From Bin87 sp965204905 (GTDB taxonomy: Bacteria > Chloroflexota > Dehalococcoidia > Lucifugimonadales > UBA3495): DNA of 64,000 nt. Shown one piece after another: positions 8,602 to 17,500 of the stretch. The stretch is from contig OZ242042.1 of the NCBI GenBank assembly GCA_965204905.1, forward strand, positions 620,001 through 684,000, written 5' to 3'. A program made the translations under genes and the position numbers. The notes under the pieces were generated by a model. That model did not search any database. It was not told the DNA's origin and saw only the letters and a list, made by a program, of their open reading frames with translations. How positions within the stretch are numbered: position 1 is the stretch's first letter; every line of letters begins with the position of its first letter.

Positions 8602-8832
8602 TTACCGATTGGGGATCGGGACGTGGTTGAGCAGAGGAACGGAATTCGCGCGGGCGAGGTTAATGACGGTCTGCGCGTGGTCGAAGCCGAGTTTGACGAG
8701 GAGTCGAGCGGCGTCGATGCGATGGCAGGGTTGGAAGTCCGGGAGATCGCCGTCCATGGCGGAGATGAGGAAGCGGACGATGAGACGGCCGTCCTGGGTT
8801 TCCTGGGCGATGATGTCGGCGAGATTGTACAT
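8602..8832 (-). CDS. Small hypothetical protein, first of two tandem paralogs
   Basis: This 76-residue protein starts MYNLADIIAQETQDG and carries the shared motif RFLISAMDGDLPDFQPCHR, then AARLLVKLGFDHAQ. The gene that follows on the same strand carries the same motif in another frame, so this is a tandem duplication. A TTG start at 8859 would add nine residues. A perfect inverted repeat, ATTCTA-TCAT-TAGAAT, lies just before the ATG and could be an operator or contain a -10 box. No function is recognised. Confidence 0.55.
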   Translation of the reverse strand: MYNLADIIAQETQDGRLIVRFLISAMDGDLPDFQPCHRIDAARLLVKLGFDHAQTVINLARANSVPLLNHVPIPNR

Positions 8833-8943
8833 ATATTCTAATGATAGAATGACGGGCAAGGGGCGTCAATCAGGGAATCGTCATCTCAAAAAATGACAGC
8901 CGGGGGAGAGTGGTTACGGGTGAGCGGCGAACTACGGATGACG

Positions 8944-8971
8944 TGTTATGATGCCGAAAAGATGGAAGGGG
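8944..8971 (+). promoter_or_regulatory. Promoter and ribosome binding site of the UGSC selenoprotein gene
   Basis: TGTTATGAT at 8944-8952 is an extended -10 (TGnTATGAT). GGAAGGGG at 8964-8971 is a Shine-Dalgarno sequence seven bases before the ATG at 8979. Confidence 0.5.
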
Positions 8972-8978
8972 TTGTGAG

Positions 8979-9533
8979 ATGACTACGCAGATAGCGCCGG
9001 TTTCGGAAGTGGGACGAGTTACGTACCTGGACCCGACCGGGTTTGTCCACCAAGTTGAACGGCAATTGACGCCACGGTTAGATTCCGTAGCGGGGAAAGT
9101 CGCAGGGTTGCTGGACAACGGGAACGACACGTCCAGCTACTTTTTCAACAGCCTGGCCGAGACGCTGGAGCGGGATTACGGCGTGGCAAAGGTGGTACTG
9201 CGCACCAAGTTCACCTCCACGCGGCCGGCGGAATCCGATCTGATTGACCAGATGGGGCAGGAGGCCGACTTCCTGATTGCCGGCGTCGCGCTTTGAGGGT
9301 CCTGCACGTCGGGCAGTATGCTCGACGCAGTGAACTTTGAAGACCACGGCAAGCCGGCCGCAGTGGTGGCAACCACCAACTTCGTCCGCCTGGCGACCTC
9401 GATTGCGCGGGCGAATCACCTGGATGAGCTGCCGCTGGTGACCATCCCGCATCCGCTGGGCAACGCCACCGAAGCGGGTGAACGCGCCAGGGTGGTTGCC
9501 GCCCAGGTAGTCGCGGCGGTTACTTTGGGATAA
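8979..9533 (+). CDS. UGSC-family selenoprotein (in-frame UGA read as selenocysteine)
   Basis: Read conventionally this is a 105-residue ORF ending in TGA at 9294-9296, followed by a second ORF in exactly the same frame up to 9533. Reading TGA as selenocysteine gives one 184-residue protein with Sec at position 106 in the context AGVAL-U-GSCTSGSMLDAV. This is the hallmark UGSC motif of a known selenoprotein family. The N-terminal half has LDPTGFVHQVE, GLLDNGNDTSSYFF and LRTKFTSTRPAESDLIDQMG; the C-terminal half has VVATTNFVRLA and the family's IPHPLGNATE. A SECIS-like hairpin lies at 9308-9326, and selB is at 60811-62676. Sec and Cys109 probably form a redox pair. The substrate is unknown. The downstream gene is the usual genomic partner. 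Confidence 0.88.
9294..9296 (+). other. Selenocysteine UGA codon
   Basis: The in-frame TGA is followed immediately by GGG TCC TGC (Gly-Ser-Cys). The reading frame continues without another stop for 78 codons, preserving family motifs on both sides. Confidence 0.87.
9308..9326 (+). promoter_or_regulatory. Bacterial SECIS-like hairpin
   Basis: GTCGGGC (9308-9314) pairs with GCTCGAC (9320-9326) over seven pairs, one of them G-U, closing the loop AGTAT. Eighteen bases separate the UGA from the loop, within the usual 16-37 range for bacterial SECIS elements. A G lies among the first two loop bases, as is typical. The element is inside the coding sequence, as expected for bacteria. Confidence 0.75.
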
Positions 9534-9540
9534 ACGGGAG

Positions 9541-9580
9541 CCCCCTCACCCCAACCCTCTCCCGCCAGGGGAGAGGGAGC
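9541..9580. repeat. Intergenic palindromic repeat, family A
   Basis: This is a copy of the 7901-7938 repeat, differing at the loop (CCCGCCAGGGG). It fills half of the 80-base gap between the selenoprotein gene and its partner, so it may sit inside their shared transcript. Confidence 0.8.
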
Positions 9581-9613
9581 CTTTAGACGCTCTATGAAAT
9601 CTCCGGGTGGACA

Positions 9614-10711
9614 ATGCTTAACCGGGAACAAGTCCCCCGCCTGACCGGGTTGGATACCGTCCAGGGCGCGCTGGACACCATCGAGACCTATTTTGAGAAT
9701 GGGTGGACGGACGGGCTGCCCGTCGTTCCGCCAACGGAGTCTGCGGTAGCCGACTTCGTAGCGGCGTCCGGGCGGGACGGTTCGGAAGTCCTGGGCATGA
9801 TGCCGCCGCGCATGGGGGTGGTTACGGTGGAAGCGGCGGCAACCAACGCAGTGATGGCGGGTTGTCTTCCTGAGTACATGCCGGTAGTGCTGGCAGCCGC
9901 GGAGGCCGCGCTGGACCCGGTGCTGGACATACGGGGTCTGCAAGCGACCAGCGATCCGGCTGCGCCCCTGGTAATCGTGAGCGGGCCGGTGGTAGAGCAG
10001 GTCGGTATCAACCACGGCGTCGGCCTGTTCGGGCACGGCAGCCGAGCCAACGCCACCATCGGGCGGGCGCTGCGGCTGATGATGATCAATCTGGGGGACG
10101 GCAGGCCGGATACCGGGGACAAATCGACAATGGGATCGCCGTCCAAATACTCCTACTGCATGGGAGCGGACGCGGACACGCCGTGGGCTCCGATACACGC
10201 TGATTTCGGCTTCGACGCGGAGGAGAGTTGCGTAACCGTGTTCGCGGCGGACGGACCTCGGGGCAACAATCCGGCGGGTTCGGGGAGCATGGAGTTCGCG
10301 CTGTGGGTGCTGGCGGATTCGCTGCGGAATTTGAATCCCAACATGATCCACGGCGGGCATACCCTGGTAGTGATCAGTCCGCTGATCGCCCACGGGCTTC
10401 ATGCGGAAGGCTGGACCAAGCGGGACGTGCAGCTCTACCTGTATGAGAAGGCACGGGTTCCCATTGAGCGGGTGCGCCGGTACAAGGAACTGCGGTACGG
10501 GCGCAACGTTGAGGCGGGCGAGCCGTACTTCTGGCCCAAGTGGCTGGACGCCGAGGACCCCACCGAACCCGATCCCATGCTGCCAATCGTGCGAGACCCG
10601 GACAACATAATGATAGTGGTGGCCGGGGATCCGGCGCGGTCGAGGTCCGCGTTTTGCCCGGCGCGGCCGTACAACCGGCCGGTTACTAAGGCGGTGCGGA
10701 TGGTGGGATGA
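9614..10711 (+). CDS. Conserved partner protein of the UGSC selenoprotein
   Basis: This 365-residue cytoplasmic protein has a set of strongly conserved blocks: GWTDGLPVVPPT near residue 31, a VMAGCLPEYMPVVLAA stretch near 78-93, GHGSRANATIGRALRLMMIN near 139-158, and GSPSKYSYCMGADADTPWAP near 176. I recall the same blocks in proteins encoded next to, or fused with, UGSC-family (seleno)proteins in Actinobacteria and Proteobacteria. Cysteines C82 and C184 lie in conserved positions and could serve in redox or thiol chemistry. No enzymatic activity is known to me. The ATG at 9614 follows a weak GGGTGG site, so translation may depend partly on the upstream gene. Confidence 0.8.
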   Translation: MLNREQVPRLTGLDTVQGALDTIETYFENGWTDGLPVVPPTESAVADFVAASGRDGSEVLGMMPPRMGVVTVEAAATNAVMAGCLPEYMPVVLAAAEAALDPVLDIRGLQATSDPAAPLVIVSGPVVEQVGINHGVGLFGHGSRANATIGRALRLMMINLGDGRPDTGDKSTMGSPSKYSYCMGADADTPWAPIHADFGFDAEESCVTVFAADGPRGNNPAGSGSMEFALWVLADSLRNLNPNMIHGGHTLVVISPLIAHGLHAEGWTKRDVQLYLYEKARVPIERVRRYKELRYGRNVEAGEPYFWPKWLDAEDPTEPDPMLPIVRDPDNIMIVVAGDPARSRSAFCPARPYNRPVTKAVRMVG

Positions 10712-10783
10712 GTGCACCAACTATCTATGTGCTACGATTTTTGGATTCCCATGCACAGGCTATGCGACCTCCAGAGGCAAACC

Positions 10784-11062
10784 ATGACCACGAAACAAAC
10801 GCGCAAACTTCCCGAACCGCCGGAGATTGTCCTTACGCCGCTGGCCGTCGTGAGCGACAAGAACCAACTCACCCTCGCGGAAGGCATCCTTGCCAACTTT
10901 CCCGACGCCGACTGCTTTGAGGTTACTGTTGAGGATGGACGCATCGTGCTGACACCTTACGAGATAACCAATATCGAAGGCGTATGGGCCAAAATCGCCG
11001 CCTTGGGAATAACTGAAGAGGACATCGCCGAAGCAGTGAAATGGGCGCGGGAGCAACAATAA
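10784..11062 (+). CDS. Putative AbrB-like antitoxin partner of the downstream PIN toxin
   Basis: This 92-residue protein has a central EVTVEDGRIVLTPYEITN stretch typical of the swapped-hairpin AbrB/SpoVT fold, then a helical GVWAKIAALGITEEDIAEAVKWA tail as in antitoxins of PIN toxins. The ATG at 10784 is preferred to an upstream extension with no conservation. Its TAA is immediately followed by the toxin ATG (11063). It likely binds the toxin through its C-terminus and the shared promoter through its N-terminus. Confidence 0.75.
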   Translation: MTTKQTRKLPEPPEIVLTPLAVVSDKNQLTLAEGILANFPDADCFEVTVEDGRIVLTPYEITNIEGVWAKIAALGITEEDIAEAVKWAREQQ

Positions 11063-11509
11063 ATGCCGCCACTGCGCGTAGTCCTTGACAACAACGTGGT
11101 CGTGTCAACGTTGCTGTTCCCTTTGGGGAGGTTGTCTTGGCTCCGTTTAGCGTGGCAGTCGTCGGAATTCGTGCCCTTGGCTAGTCCGGCGACCCTGTCT
11201 GAATTGCAACGGGTTATCGGGTATCCGAAATTTGGCGTGCCTTCCCACAGGTTACCGCTGACAATGAACCAGTATCGCCCCTGGTGCGAGATGATCACCA
11301 TTACCGAACCGCCGGATGTACCGGAATGCCGCGACCCCAGGGATCGTATGTTCCTGGAGTTGGCGGTGGCTGCGCGAGCCGATGCGCTGGTCACCGGAGA
11401 CAACGACCTGCTGACTTTGGCGCCGGTGTTTGCCGTGCCTATTATCACGCCGACCGAGCTGATGGCGCGGCTGGAATATGACCGATTGGAAACCGATGAC
11501 AATCTATAA
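11063..11509 (+). CDS. PIN-domain ribonuclease toxin (COG1569-type)
   Basis: The 148-residue protein has the PIN acidic residues. The first is in VVLDNNVVVSTLLF (D8), and the last cluster is DRMFLELAVAARADALVTGD with an Asp at each end of the block. ASPATLSELQRVIGYPKF supplies the central conserved Glu. PIN toxins are Mg-dependent endoribonucleases controlled by their antitoxin. The second residue of the usual DTN motif is Asn here (DNN), a common variant. It follows the antitoxin with no spacing. Confidence 0.85.
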   Translation: MPPLRVVLDNNVVVSTLLFPLGRLSWLRLAWQSSEFVPLASPATLSELQRVIGYPKFGVPSHRLPLTMNQYRPWCEMITITEPPDVPECRDPRDRMFLELAVAARADALVTGDNDLLTLAPVFAVPIITPTELMARLEYDRLETDDNL

Positions 11510-11518
11510 AGGTGCAAA

Positions 11519-12424
11519 ATGATAAATCAAGAGCGGGATTTCATCGGCTACGGCGCCAATCCGCCGGTCATCCAGTGGCCCGGCGGGGCGCGGATTGCCG
11601 TGTCGGTGGTGGTGAATTATGAGGAGGGGAGCGAGGCTTCCTTACTGGATGGGGATGCGGCGCATGAGTCGAATAATGAGGTGCCTTCGCCGGTGCCGGC
11701 GGGGCAGCGGGATTTGTTCAACGAGTCGTTTTTTGAGTATGGGAGTCGGGTTGGGGTCTGGCGGATTCTGAACTTGCTGGACAAGTATGATGTGAAGAGT
11801 ACGTTTTTCTGCTGCGCGGTGGCGTTTGAGCGCAACCTGGAGGTGGCGCGGGCGGTGGTGGAGCGTGGGCACGAGGTTTGCGGACACGGCTATCGCTGGG
11901 AGGAATATCACAGCAAGACGCGGGATGAGGAGGCCGAGGCGATTCGCAAGACGGTGGATTCTCTGACCGAGACCACCGGGGTGCGCCCGGTGGGTTGGTT
12001 CACGCGGTACGGGCCGAGCGTCAACACGCGGGAGTTGGTGGTCAACGAGGGCGGCTTTATCTATGACAGCGGGGTTTTCAACGACGACCTGCCGTACTAC
12101 ACGGAGGTCGGCGGGAAGCCCTGGCCGGTGCTGCCATACAGCTTTGAGACCAACGACGCCCGGTTCTGGCGGGGCGGGCTGAACAGCGTGGGCGACTTTT
12201 ACGAGTATCTGAAGGATACGTTCGACGTGCTGTATGAAGAAGGGCGGACGCATCCGAAGATGATGTCGGTAGGGCTGCATTGTCGCATCGCGGGGCGGCC
12301 GGCGCGATCAAGGGCGTTGGACCGGTTCCTGCGGTACGCGAAGAGCCATCCGGGGGTGTGGTTCGCGCGGCGGGACGAGATTGCGCGGTGGTGGTTGGAG
12401 AAATACCCGCCGGGGACGTTGTAG
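11519..12424 (+). CDS. Polysaccharide deacetylase family, PuuE allantoinase-like
   Basis: This 301-residue protein has a NodB-type barrel. The N-terminus, DFIGYGANPPVIQWPGGARI, is typical of PuuE-type allantoinases and related N-deacylases. STFFCCAVAFERN and GHEVCGHGYRWEEY follow, the latter with the metal-binding histidines. GWFTRYGPSVNTRELV lies near residue 160. PuuE opens the ring of allantoin in purine breakdown, but close relatives act on other cyclic amides. The DUF1989 protein at 62761 may also be linked to nitrogen metabolism, though far away. The ATG follows AAGGTG. Confidence 0.82.
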   Translation: MINQERDFIGYGANPPVIQWPGGARIAVSVVVNYEEGSEASLLDGDAAHESNNEVPSPVPAGQRDLFNESFFEYGSRVGVWRILNLLDKYDVKSTFFCCAVAFERNLEVARAVVERGHEVCGHGYRWEEYHSKTRDEEAEAIRKTVDSLTETTGVRPVGWFTRYGPSVNTRELVVNEGGFIYDSGVFNDDLPYYTEVGGKPWPVLPYSFETNDARFWRGGLNSVGDFYEYLKDTFDVLYEEGRTHPKMMSVGLHCRIAGRPARSRALDRFLRYAKSHPGVWFARRDEIARWWLEKYPPGTL

Positions 12425-12431
12425 GGGGATC

Positions 12432-12500
12432 GTCAGAATCAGGATTTGCCCGATTGGAGGATTGTCGGGATTGGGGGGCAACCACAAGGGTTGCCCCTAC
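12432..12500. repeat. Composite intergenic repeats (family C fragment and family D hairpin)
   Basis: TCAGAATCAGGATTTGCC at 12434-12451 matches the arm found at 58605-58695. It is followed by a hairpin: GGGGCAACC (12475-12483) pairs with GGTTGCCCC (12489-12497). The element sits between convergent genes, so the hairpin may also act as a transcription terminator. Confidence 0.65.
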
Positions 12501-12524
12501 GGGTTGGCGGAGAATGGCGCCGGG

Positions 12525-13310
12525 TTATTGCCAGTCGTTGAGCTTGATTATCGTGAAGACGGCGCCTTCGGCATCGCGCAGTACGGAGAAGCGGGCGAAG
12601 TCGAGCAGGTCTCTGGGTTCTACGATGGCGTCGCCGCCCAGTTCTTTGGCTTGGGCGGCGGTAGCGTCAACGTCGTTGACTCCGAAATAGACGCCCCAGT
12701 TGGGAGGTACCGGGCCCCAGTCCTCGCCGATCTGGATGATGCCGCCGACCATCTGGTCGCCGATAGTCATCAGCCAGTAGGGGAACTCCTGGACATTTTC
12801 ATCCAGCTTGATTTCGACGCCCAGAACTTGCTGGTAGAAATCGGCGGCCGACTCGGGGTCGGTGGTGGCGAGCTCGAACCAGCAGAGAGCGCCGGGTTCC
12901 ATCATTACCTCAGCGCCGGCGTGCTTCAGCGGATACCACAGGCGGAGGAACGCGCCCTCTTTGTCCTGTACGATAGCCATGCGTCCGACGTCCAAAACGT
13001 CCATGGGTTCGAAGACGACAGTTCCGCCGGCGGCTTTGGCGCGCTCGACGGCAGCCTCCAGGTCATCAACGGTTACGTACACGCTCCAGTGTGGCGGCAG
13101 GTTTTCCTGGCCGGGGCCGGCTTCGGCGGAAGCGCAGGCGGCCTGCCCGTTGTGGGTGTACATGGTGTAGGTCATGTCCGGGCCGGCCGGATGGTCCTGG
13201 TATTCCCAGCCGAACAGGGAGGTGTAGAAGTCCTTGGCGGCCTGGCCGTTGTGGGATAGCAGGTCGGCCCACGACGGGGTGCCTGGGGCGTATTCGGTGA
13301 TTTCGGGCAT
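12525..13310 (-). CDS. VOC-superfamily protein with two glyoxalase domains
   Basis: This 261-residue protein has two vicinal-oxygen-chelate domains. The first covers about residues 10-125 (PSWADLLSHNGQAAKDFYTS, then GWEYQD). The second covers about 138-258 (CWFELATTDPESAADFYQQV, then WGVYFGVNDVDATAAQAKEL). Each has the paired beta-alpha-beta-beta-beta layout. Metal ligands cannot be assigned safely. Such proteins are often annotated as glyoxalase/bleomycin-resistance-like and include lyases and hydroxylases. The start has GGAGG upstream. No function follows from its neighbours. Confidence 0.85.
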   Translation of the reverse strand: MPEITEYAPGTPSWADLLSHNGQAAKDFYTSLFGWEYQDHPAGPDMTYTMYTHNGQAACASAEAGPGQENLPPHWSVYVTVDDLEAAVERAKAAGGTVVFEPMDVLDVGRMAIVQDKEGAFLRLWYPLKHAGAEVMMEPGALCWFELATTDPESAADFYQQVLGVEIKLDENVQEFPYWLMTIGDQMVGGIIQIGEDWGPVPPNWGVYFGVNDVDATAAQAKELGGDAIVEPRDLLDFARFSVLRDAEGAVFTIIKLNDWQ

Positions 13311-13487
13311 TGGTTAGCCTCCGTTGTGTATTTGCATTTTGAGGATAGCAGGCGAGTCGGAAAACCGTCGCTGCTGGGTGGTCATCAATTTTGGGGAATG
13401 GAAGCATATTTGCCGGTCAAGGGGCGCTTTGGCGTTGATGTATCCGTGGATTCAGAAGCGACTGCCCGGTGGCCGGGTTTTGTATGC

Positions 13488-13516
13488 TTGACATAACATA
13501 ATCATGCTGTTAATTT
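13488..13516 (+). promoter_or_regulatory. Candidate promoter placed for a leaderless mRNA
   Basis: A canonical TTGACA (13488-13493) lies 17 bases before TAATTT (13511-13516). Transcription would begin near 13523, only about three bases before the ATG at 13526, leaving no room for a ribosome binding site. Confidence 0.4.
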
Positions 13517-13525
13517 CGCGTGGCT

Positions 13526-14548
13526 ATGAAGCACGCGTTCTTTGTCCAAAACCGAGATATGATGGCGATTCTGCTGGTCAGTGCGGTCGTTTTCGTAGCG
13601 ATCTGGTGGCCATATCCGCACATTGCGGAAAGCGCTCACACGCGCTCGGAACCCGTTGAGATTCGGGGGTTGGTCGCGCCGGCCGGATTTGCTGCTGCGG
13701 ACGAGGATTCCGACACGGCGTTTCGTGAGGGGGATGCCGGCTTTTCGGCCTATTACCGCATTCCGGCCCCGGCGGGAACGGAGGAGCAAAGCAGGTCAGC
13801 GCGTTTGGATGTGAGTGGGATTACCGATAAGTTGACAGATGAACCCGATGAGTCCGACGCAGTTCGCGCCGGTACCGGGAAGTCAGTGGACGTCGGCCTT
13901 AATTTCGGCATCGTAGAGCTTCCGATGTTTGCCGCTGTGGTCAGCCCTGCGCCTACTGAGAGTGTGACGGTGTATTACGACGACACAGGGTGGATTGTTG
14001 CCTACTTGCCGAAAGATCGGCCGGCGGCGGCAATCTGGAAACACGGTTCCGCGAAGGACGAAAGAACCGATGATCCAAAGGCTGACGAGGATTTAGAGAG
14101 AAACCTGCTGGTGTTGGCGATCAGCGAAGTTCTAAAGGCCAACGACGCAAACGCGGCGGGAGTCAGTCATTCTGATGTCGCGTACTACGACTGGGATAAC
14201 GAGGGCTGCGATGCTTTTGTCCTGTTCAGTGCAGTTGCCAGCGCTGGGGCATCTGACCAGGTGAAGTTTGTGATCCCCCGGACCATTACGGAGATTCAAG
14301 CATCGGCGGCGGCGGTGATCGCATCGGATCTAGACGATGGAGATACTGCAAGCTGGGGCAAGGTGAAAGTTGACGAAGTGGAAGTGAAAGCCACGGCTCC
14401 AAACCTTTTGGCTGTATCGTCAATAGAGTTGGAGCGTGAGTACGACGATGAAGGCGCACTGAAAACCGGCTTGCACCAGATGACTGTTGAAGTTAGTGAA
14501 GGCGAGACAGCGGCCGGGGTGGTGATGCTGGTGTACGACAAGCCGTAG
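13526..14548 (+). CDS. Membrane-anchored hypothetical protein
   Basis: This 340-residue protein has a hydrophobic segment near residues 12-28 (MMAILLVSAVVFVAIWWPY) with a short positive N-terminus, so it is secreted or anchored by one helix. The rest is acidic and predicted extracytoplasmic, with no recognised domain. The stretch SVTVYYDDTGWIVAYLPKDR near 145 looks like a beta-rich module. A similar hydrophobic start and the 30-base gap to the next gene suggest a shared operon with the giant CARDB protein. The start could also be GTG at 13520. Confidence 0.65.
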   Translation: MKHAFFVQNRDMMAILLVSAVVFVAIWWPYPHIAESAHTRSEPVEIRGLVAPAGFAAADEDSDTAFREGDAGFSAYYRIPAPAGTEEQSRSARLDVSGITDKLTDEPDESDAVRAGTGKSVDVGLNFGIVELPMFAAVVSPAPTESVTVYYDDTGWIVAYLPKDRPAAAIWKHGSAKDERTDDPKADEDLERNLLVLAISEVLKANDANAAGVSHSDVAYYDWDNEGCDAFVLFSAVASAGASDQVKFVIPRTITEIQASAAAVIASDLDDGDTASWGKVKVDEVEVKATAPNLLAVSSIELEREYDDEGALKTGLHQMTVEVSEGETAAGVVMLVYDKP

Positions 14549-14578
14549 GCGGTTCACGGGTCCGCCACAAGTCCTCCG

Positions 14579-17500
14579 ATGCCAGCGGTTCTCAAATGGG
14601 CCGTAGTTGCGGTTGCAGCAGCAACTGCCGTGATGAGCGCTGTTTTGCCAGCGATGCTGATTCCGCAAGCCGCTGTGGGCGATGCGCTTGAGCCTGGAAG
14701 CGCGCCGGCGTCAGCGGTGGCGCAAGATACGTGCTCTGACGATGTGAGCATCTTCATCGATTCGCAGTGGGGCTTGAGCGATTTTGACAACGGATATGTA
14801 CTTAAGGAACCGCCCGATTATCAAGCCGGCGCCAACATTTGGATTTACTTTGACGTTACTAACCTTAGCTGTCAGGAAGTCTCTGTTACGGTGAAGATGA
14901 CAGGGTCTGTAACTGGCGCAGCGATCTACACCACCACAGAGAACGATCACAGCCAGACCTGTTTCTCTGGATGCAGCATCGCTGCCGAAGGGACTTTTAC
15001 CGGCAGTGTCGGGTGGGACTTGAGCAAGCATCCTAACGCTACCGAAGAGCACGTAGTCGCCACAGTAACCGTCAACTCGCCCGCTGGTTTCACCGACGTT
15101 GATTCTTCCAATAACACCGTCACCTCCGCGCAATACATCAACATAGTCAACGATCCCCCCGTAGAGCCGGTCGCCACGGCTACCCCGACACCCACGGCTA
15201 CCCCGACACCCACGCCTACGCATACGGCGACGCCGACGGCCACGCCTACGCACACCCCGACGCACACGCCGACGCACACGCCGACGCCGACGGCTACGGC
15301 GACGGTTATGCCGACACCACTGCCGAAGGTGAACCTCACCGTAGGCACGGCAGCGCCGCAGGTCGGGATGGTTGGCGATACCATCACGATACCCGCTACT
15401 CTTACCGGTGAGTGGGAGGATGTGGATGGCCTGGAAGTGTGGCTATGTATTGGTTCCGCTGACTGCGAACAGCCGGCGGGGAAGGCTCAACCTGAGGATG
15501 GCGGAGTTGTCAGTCTGGCCTGGGATACAAGCGGGCAAACCGAGGGAATGAGCTCATTGCATCTATCTGCCCTCATTCCCGGATCTTCCGAAACGGAAGA
15601 TCGCCATGTCTTGGCCCGGGCGCAGCACACGATAATCCTGGCGCCGTCTGACGATGCCGTATTCGTGCTTATGGGGCCGGGCGATGGGAACGTGGGCAGA
15701 ATTGTGGGTGTGGTGTCCGCGCCGCAGCCAATGATCGACACGCCGGCGACATACCCTACAGCGACGCCTACCGCCACCCCAACACCTACCGCCACGCCCA
15801 CACCTACACCTACCCCGACGGCGACACCGACCGCTACTCCGACGCCCACCGCTACCGCCACACCGACAGCTACGCCGGAACCTACGCCGCTGCCGGAGGT
15901 GAACCTCACCATAGGCACAGCAGCGTCCCAGGTCGGGATGGTTGGCGATACCATCACGATACCCGCTACTCTTACCGGTGAGTGGGAGGATGTGGATGGC
16001 CTGGAAGTGTGGCTATGTATTGGTTCCGCTGACTGCGAACAGCCGGCGGGGAAGGCTCAGCCTCAAGATGGCGGATCAGTTACCCTGGAATGGGATACCA
16101 CGGGTCAAGCCGGTGGGCTGCATTCATTACATTTGTCGGCCCTGATTCGGGGTGATCCGAATGAGACGGGTCCGGCGATTTTAGCCAGGGTACAGCATAA
16201 GATAGCCTTGGCTTCTAATGACGGCACAGTATTCGTGCTCATGGGGCTGGATGATGGAAGCGGGAGCAGAGTTGTAGGTGAAGTGTCCGCGCCGCAGCCA
16301 ATGATCGATACGCCGGCAACGTACCCTACAGCGACGCCGACCCCCACGCCCACCCCGACGCCTACACCAACACCTACACTCACCCCGACACCTACGGCTA
16401 CGCCAACACCAACACCAACACCAACAGCGACGCCGACTCCGACGCCGGAACCCACGCCGCTGTTGGAGGTGAACCTCACCGTAGGCCCAGCAGCGCCGCA
16501 GGTCGGGATAGTTGGTGATAGCATCGCCATACCGGCTACTCTTGCCGGCGAGTGGGAAGGTGTGGATGGCCTGGAAGGACATTTGTGCGTCGGCTGGTCT
16601 GATTGCGAACCGCCGGAGGCGAAAGCTGCGCCGGACAGTAACGGAGTCATTAATCTGGAGTGGGACACCACAGGGCAAGCCGGAGGAGCACATACGTTGC
16701 GATTGTTCGCCTTGCTTCCGGGCGAAGTGCCAATCGTTTTAGCAGACGCGCAGCACACCGTAGTCCTAGCGCCTCTTGACGGTAAGGTATATGTGCTCAT
16801 GGGAACTAGTGACCCGAATAAAGCGGAAATTGTGGGCGAGGTGGCGCAGCCCAAACCGGTCATTGACACGCCGGCGATTTACCCGACATTGATGCCCACG
16901 CCAACCCCTACCCCCACGCCGACCCCAACGCTGCTGCCACGCATAGACGCCGAGATAATCAGCATCTCCAGCAGTCCTGCCGGAGTAGCAGAGCGGGGTC
17001 AGTGGGTGGAGATATTCGTGGAGGTTCGGAATAACGGCAGTCACGCCATGAACATCCCGGTTCGGTTGACTTTTCCATCCGCCGGCAAAGATCCCGAAAC
17101 CGATACGGTGGCGGTTGACCCGTATCAAACCGGCATAGCCCGGTTCGTTTGGAGAACCCGCAATTACGGGGTTGGCTACCATACCCTGCGCGCTGATTTT
17201 GATCCATTGTTGGGTGACAACACCACGTCCGGGGCCACCTCGCGGACAATCACACTGGAACTGGTCGAGCCGGTGGTGACCGCTTCGATAGAAAGCGTGG
17301 AGGCTTCATCCCAGTCGGTAGTGGTGGGAGAGCCGGTAACAATCGCGGTGACGGTACGCAACACCGGCATCCTTGCTGCCTACATCCCCGTCACGCTGCA
17401 CTTCCCGTCTAGGGACAAGCAGCCCGAAACCCGTAAGCCACGGGTGAGGCCGGGTGAAACCGGCGAGGCTATTTTCACGTGGCGCACGAGCCGGTATGAA

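Noticed and set aside
9318..9533. Separate 71-residue gene after the UGA
   Set aside because: The region continues the upstream frame and carries the C-terminal half of the UGSC family, so it is better read as one selenoprotein gene.
15166..16935. CRISPR-like or minisatellite array in the giant gene
   Set aside because: The short repeats encode in-frame Thr-Pro linkers of variable length, not constant repeats separated by unique spacers.
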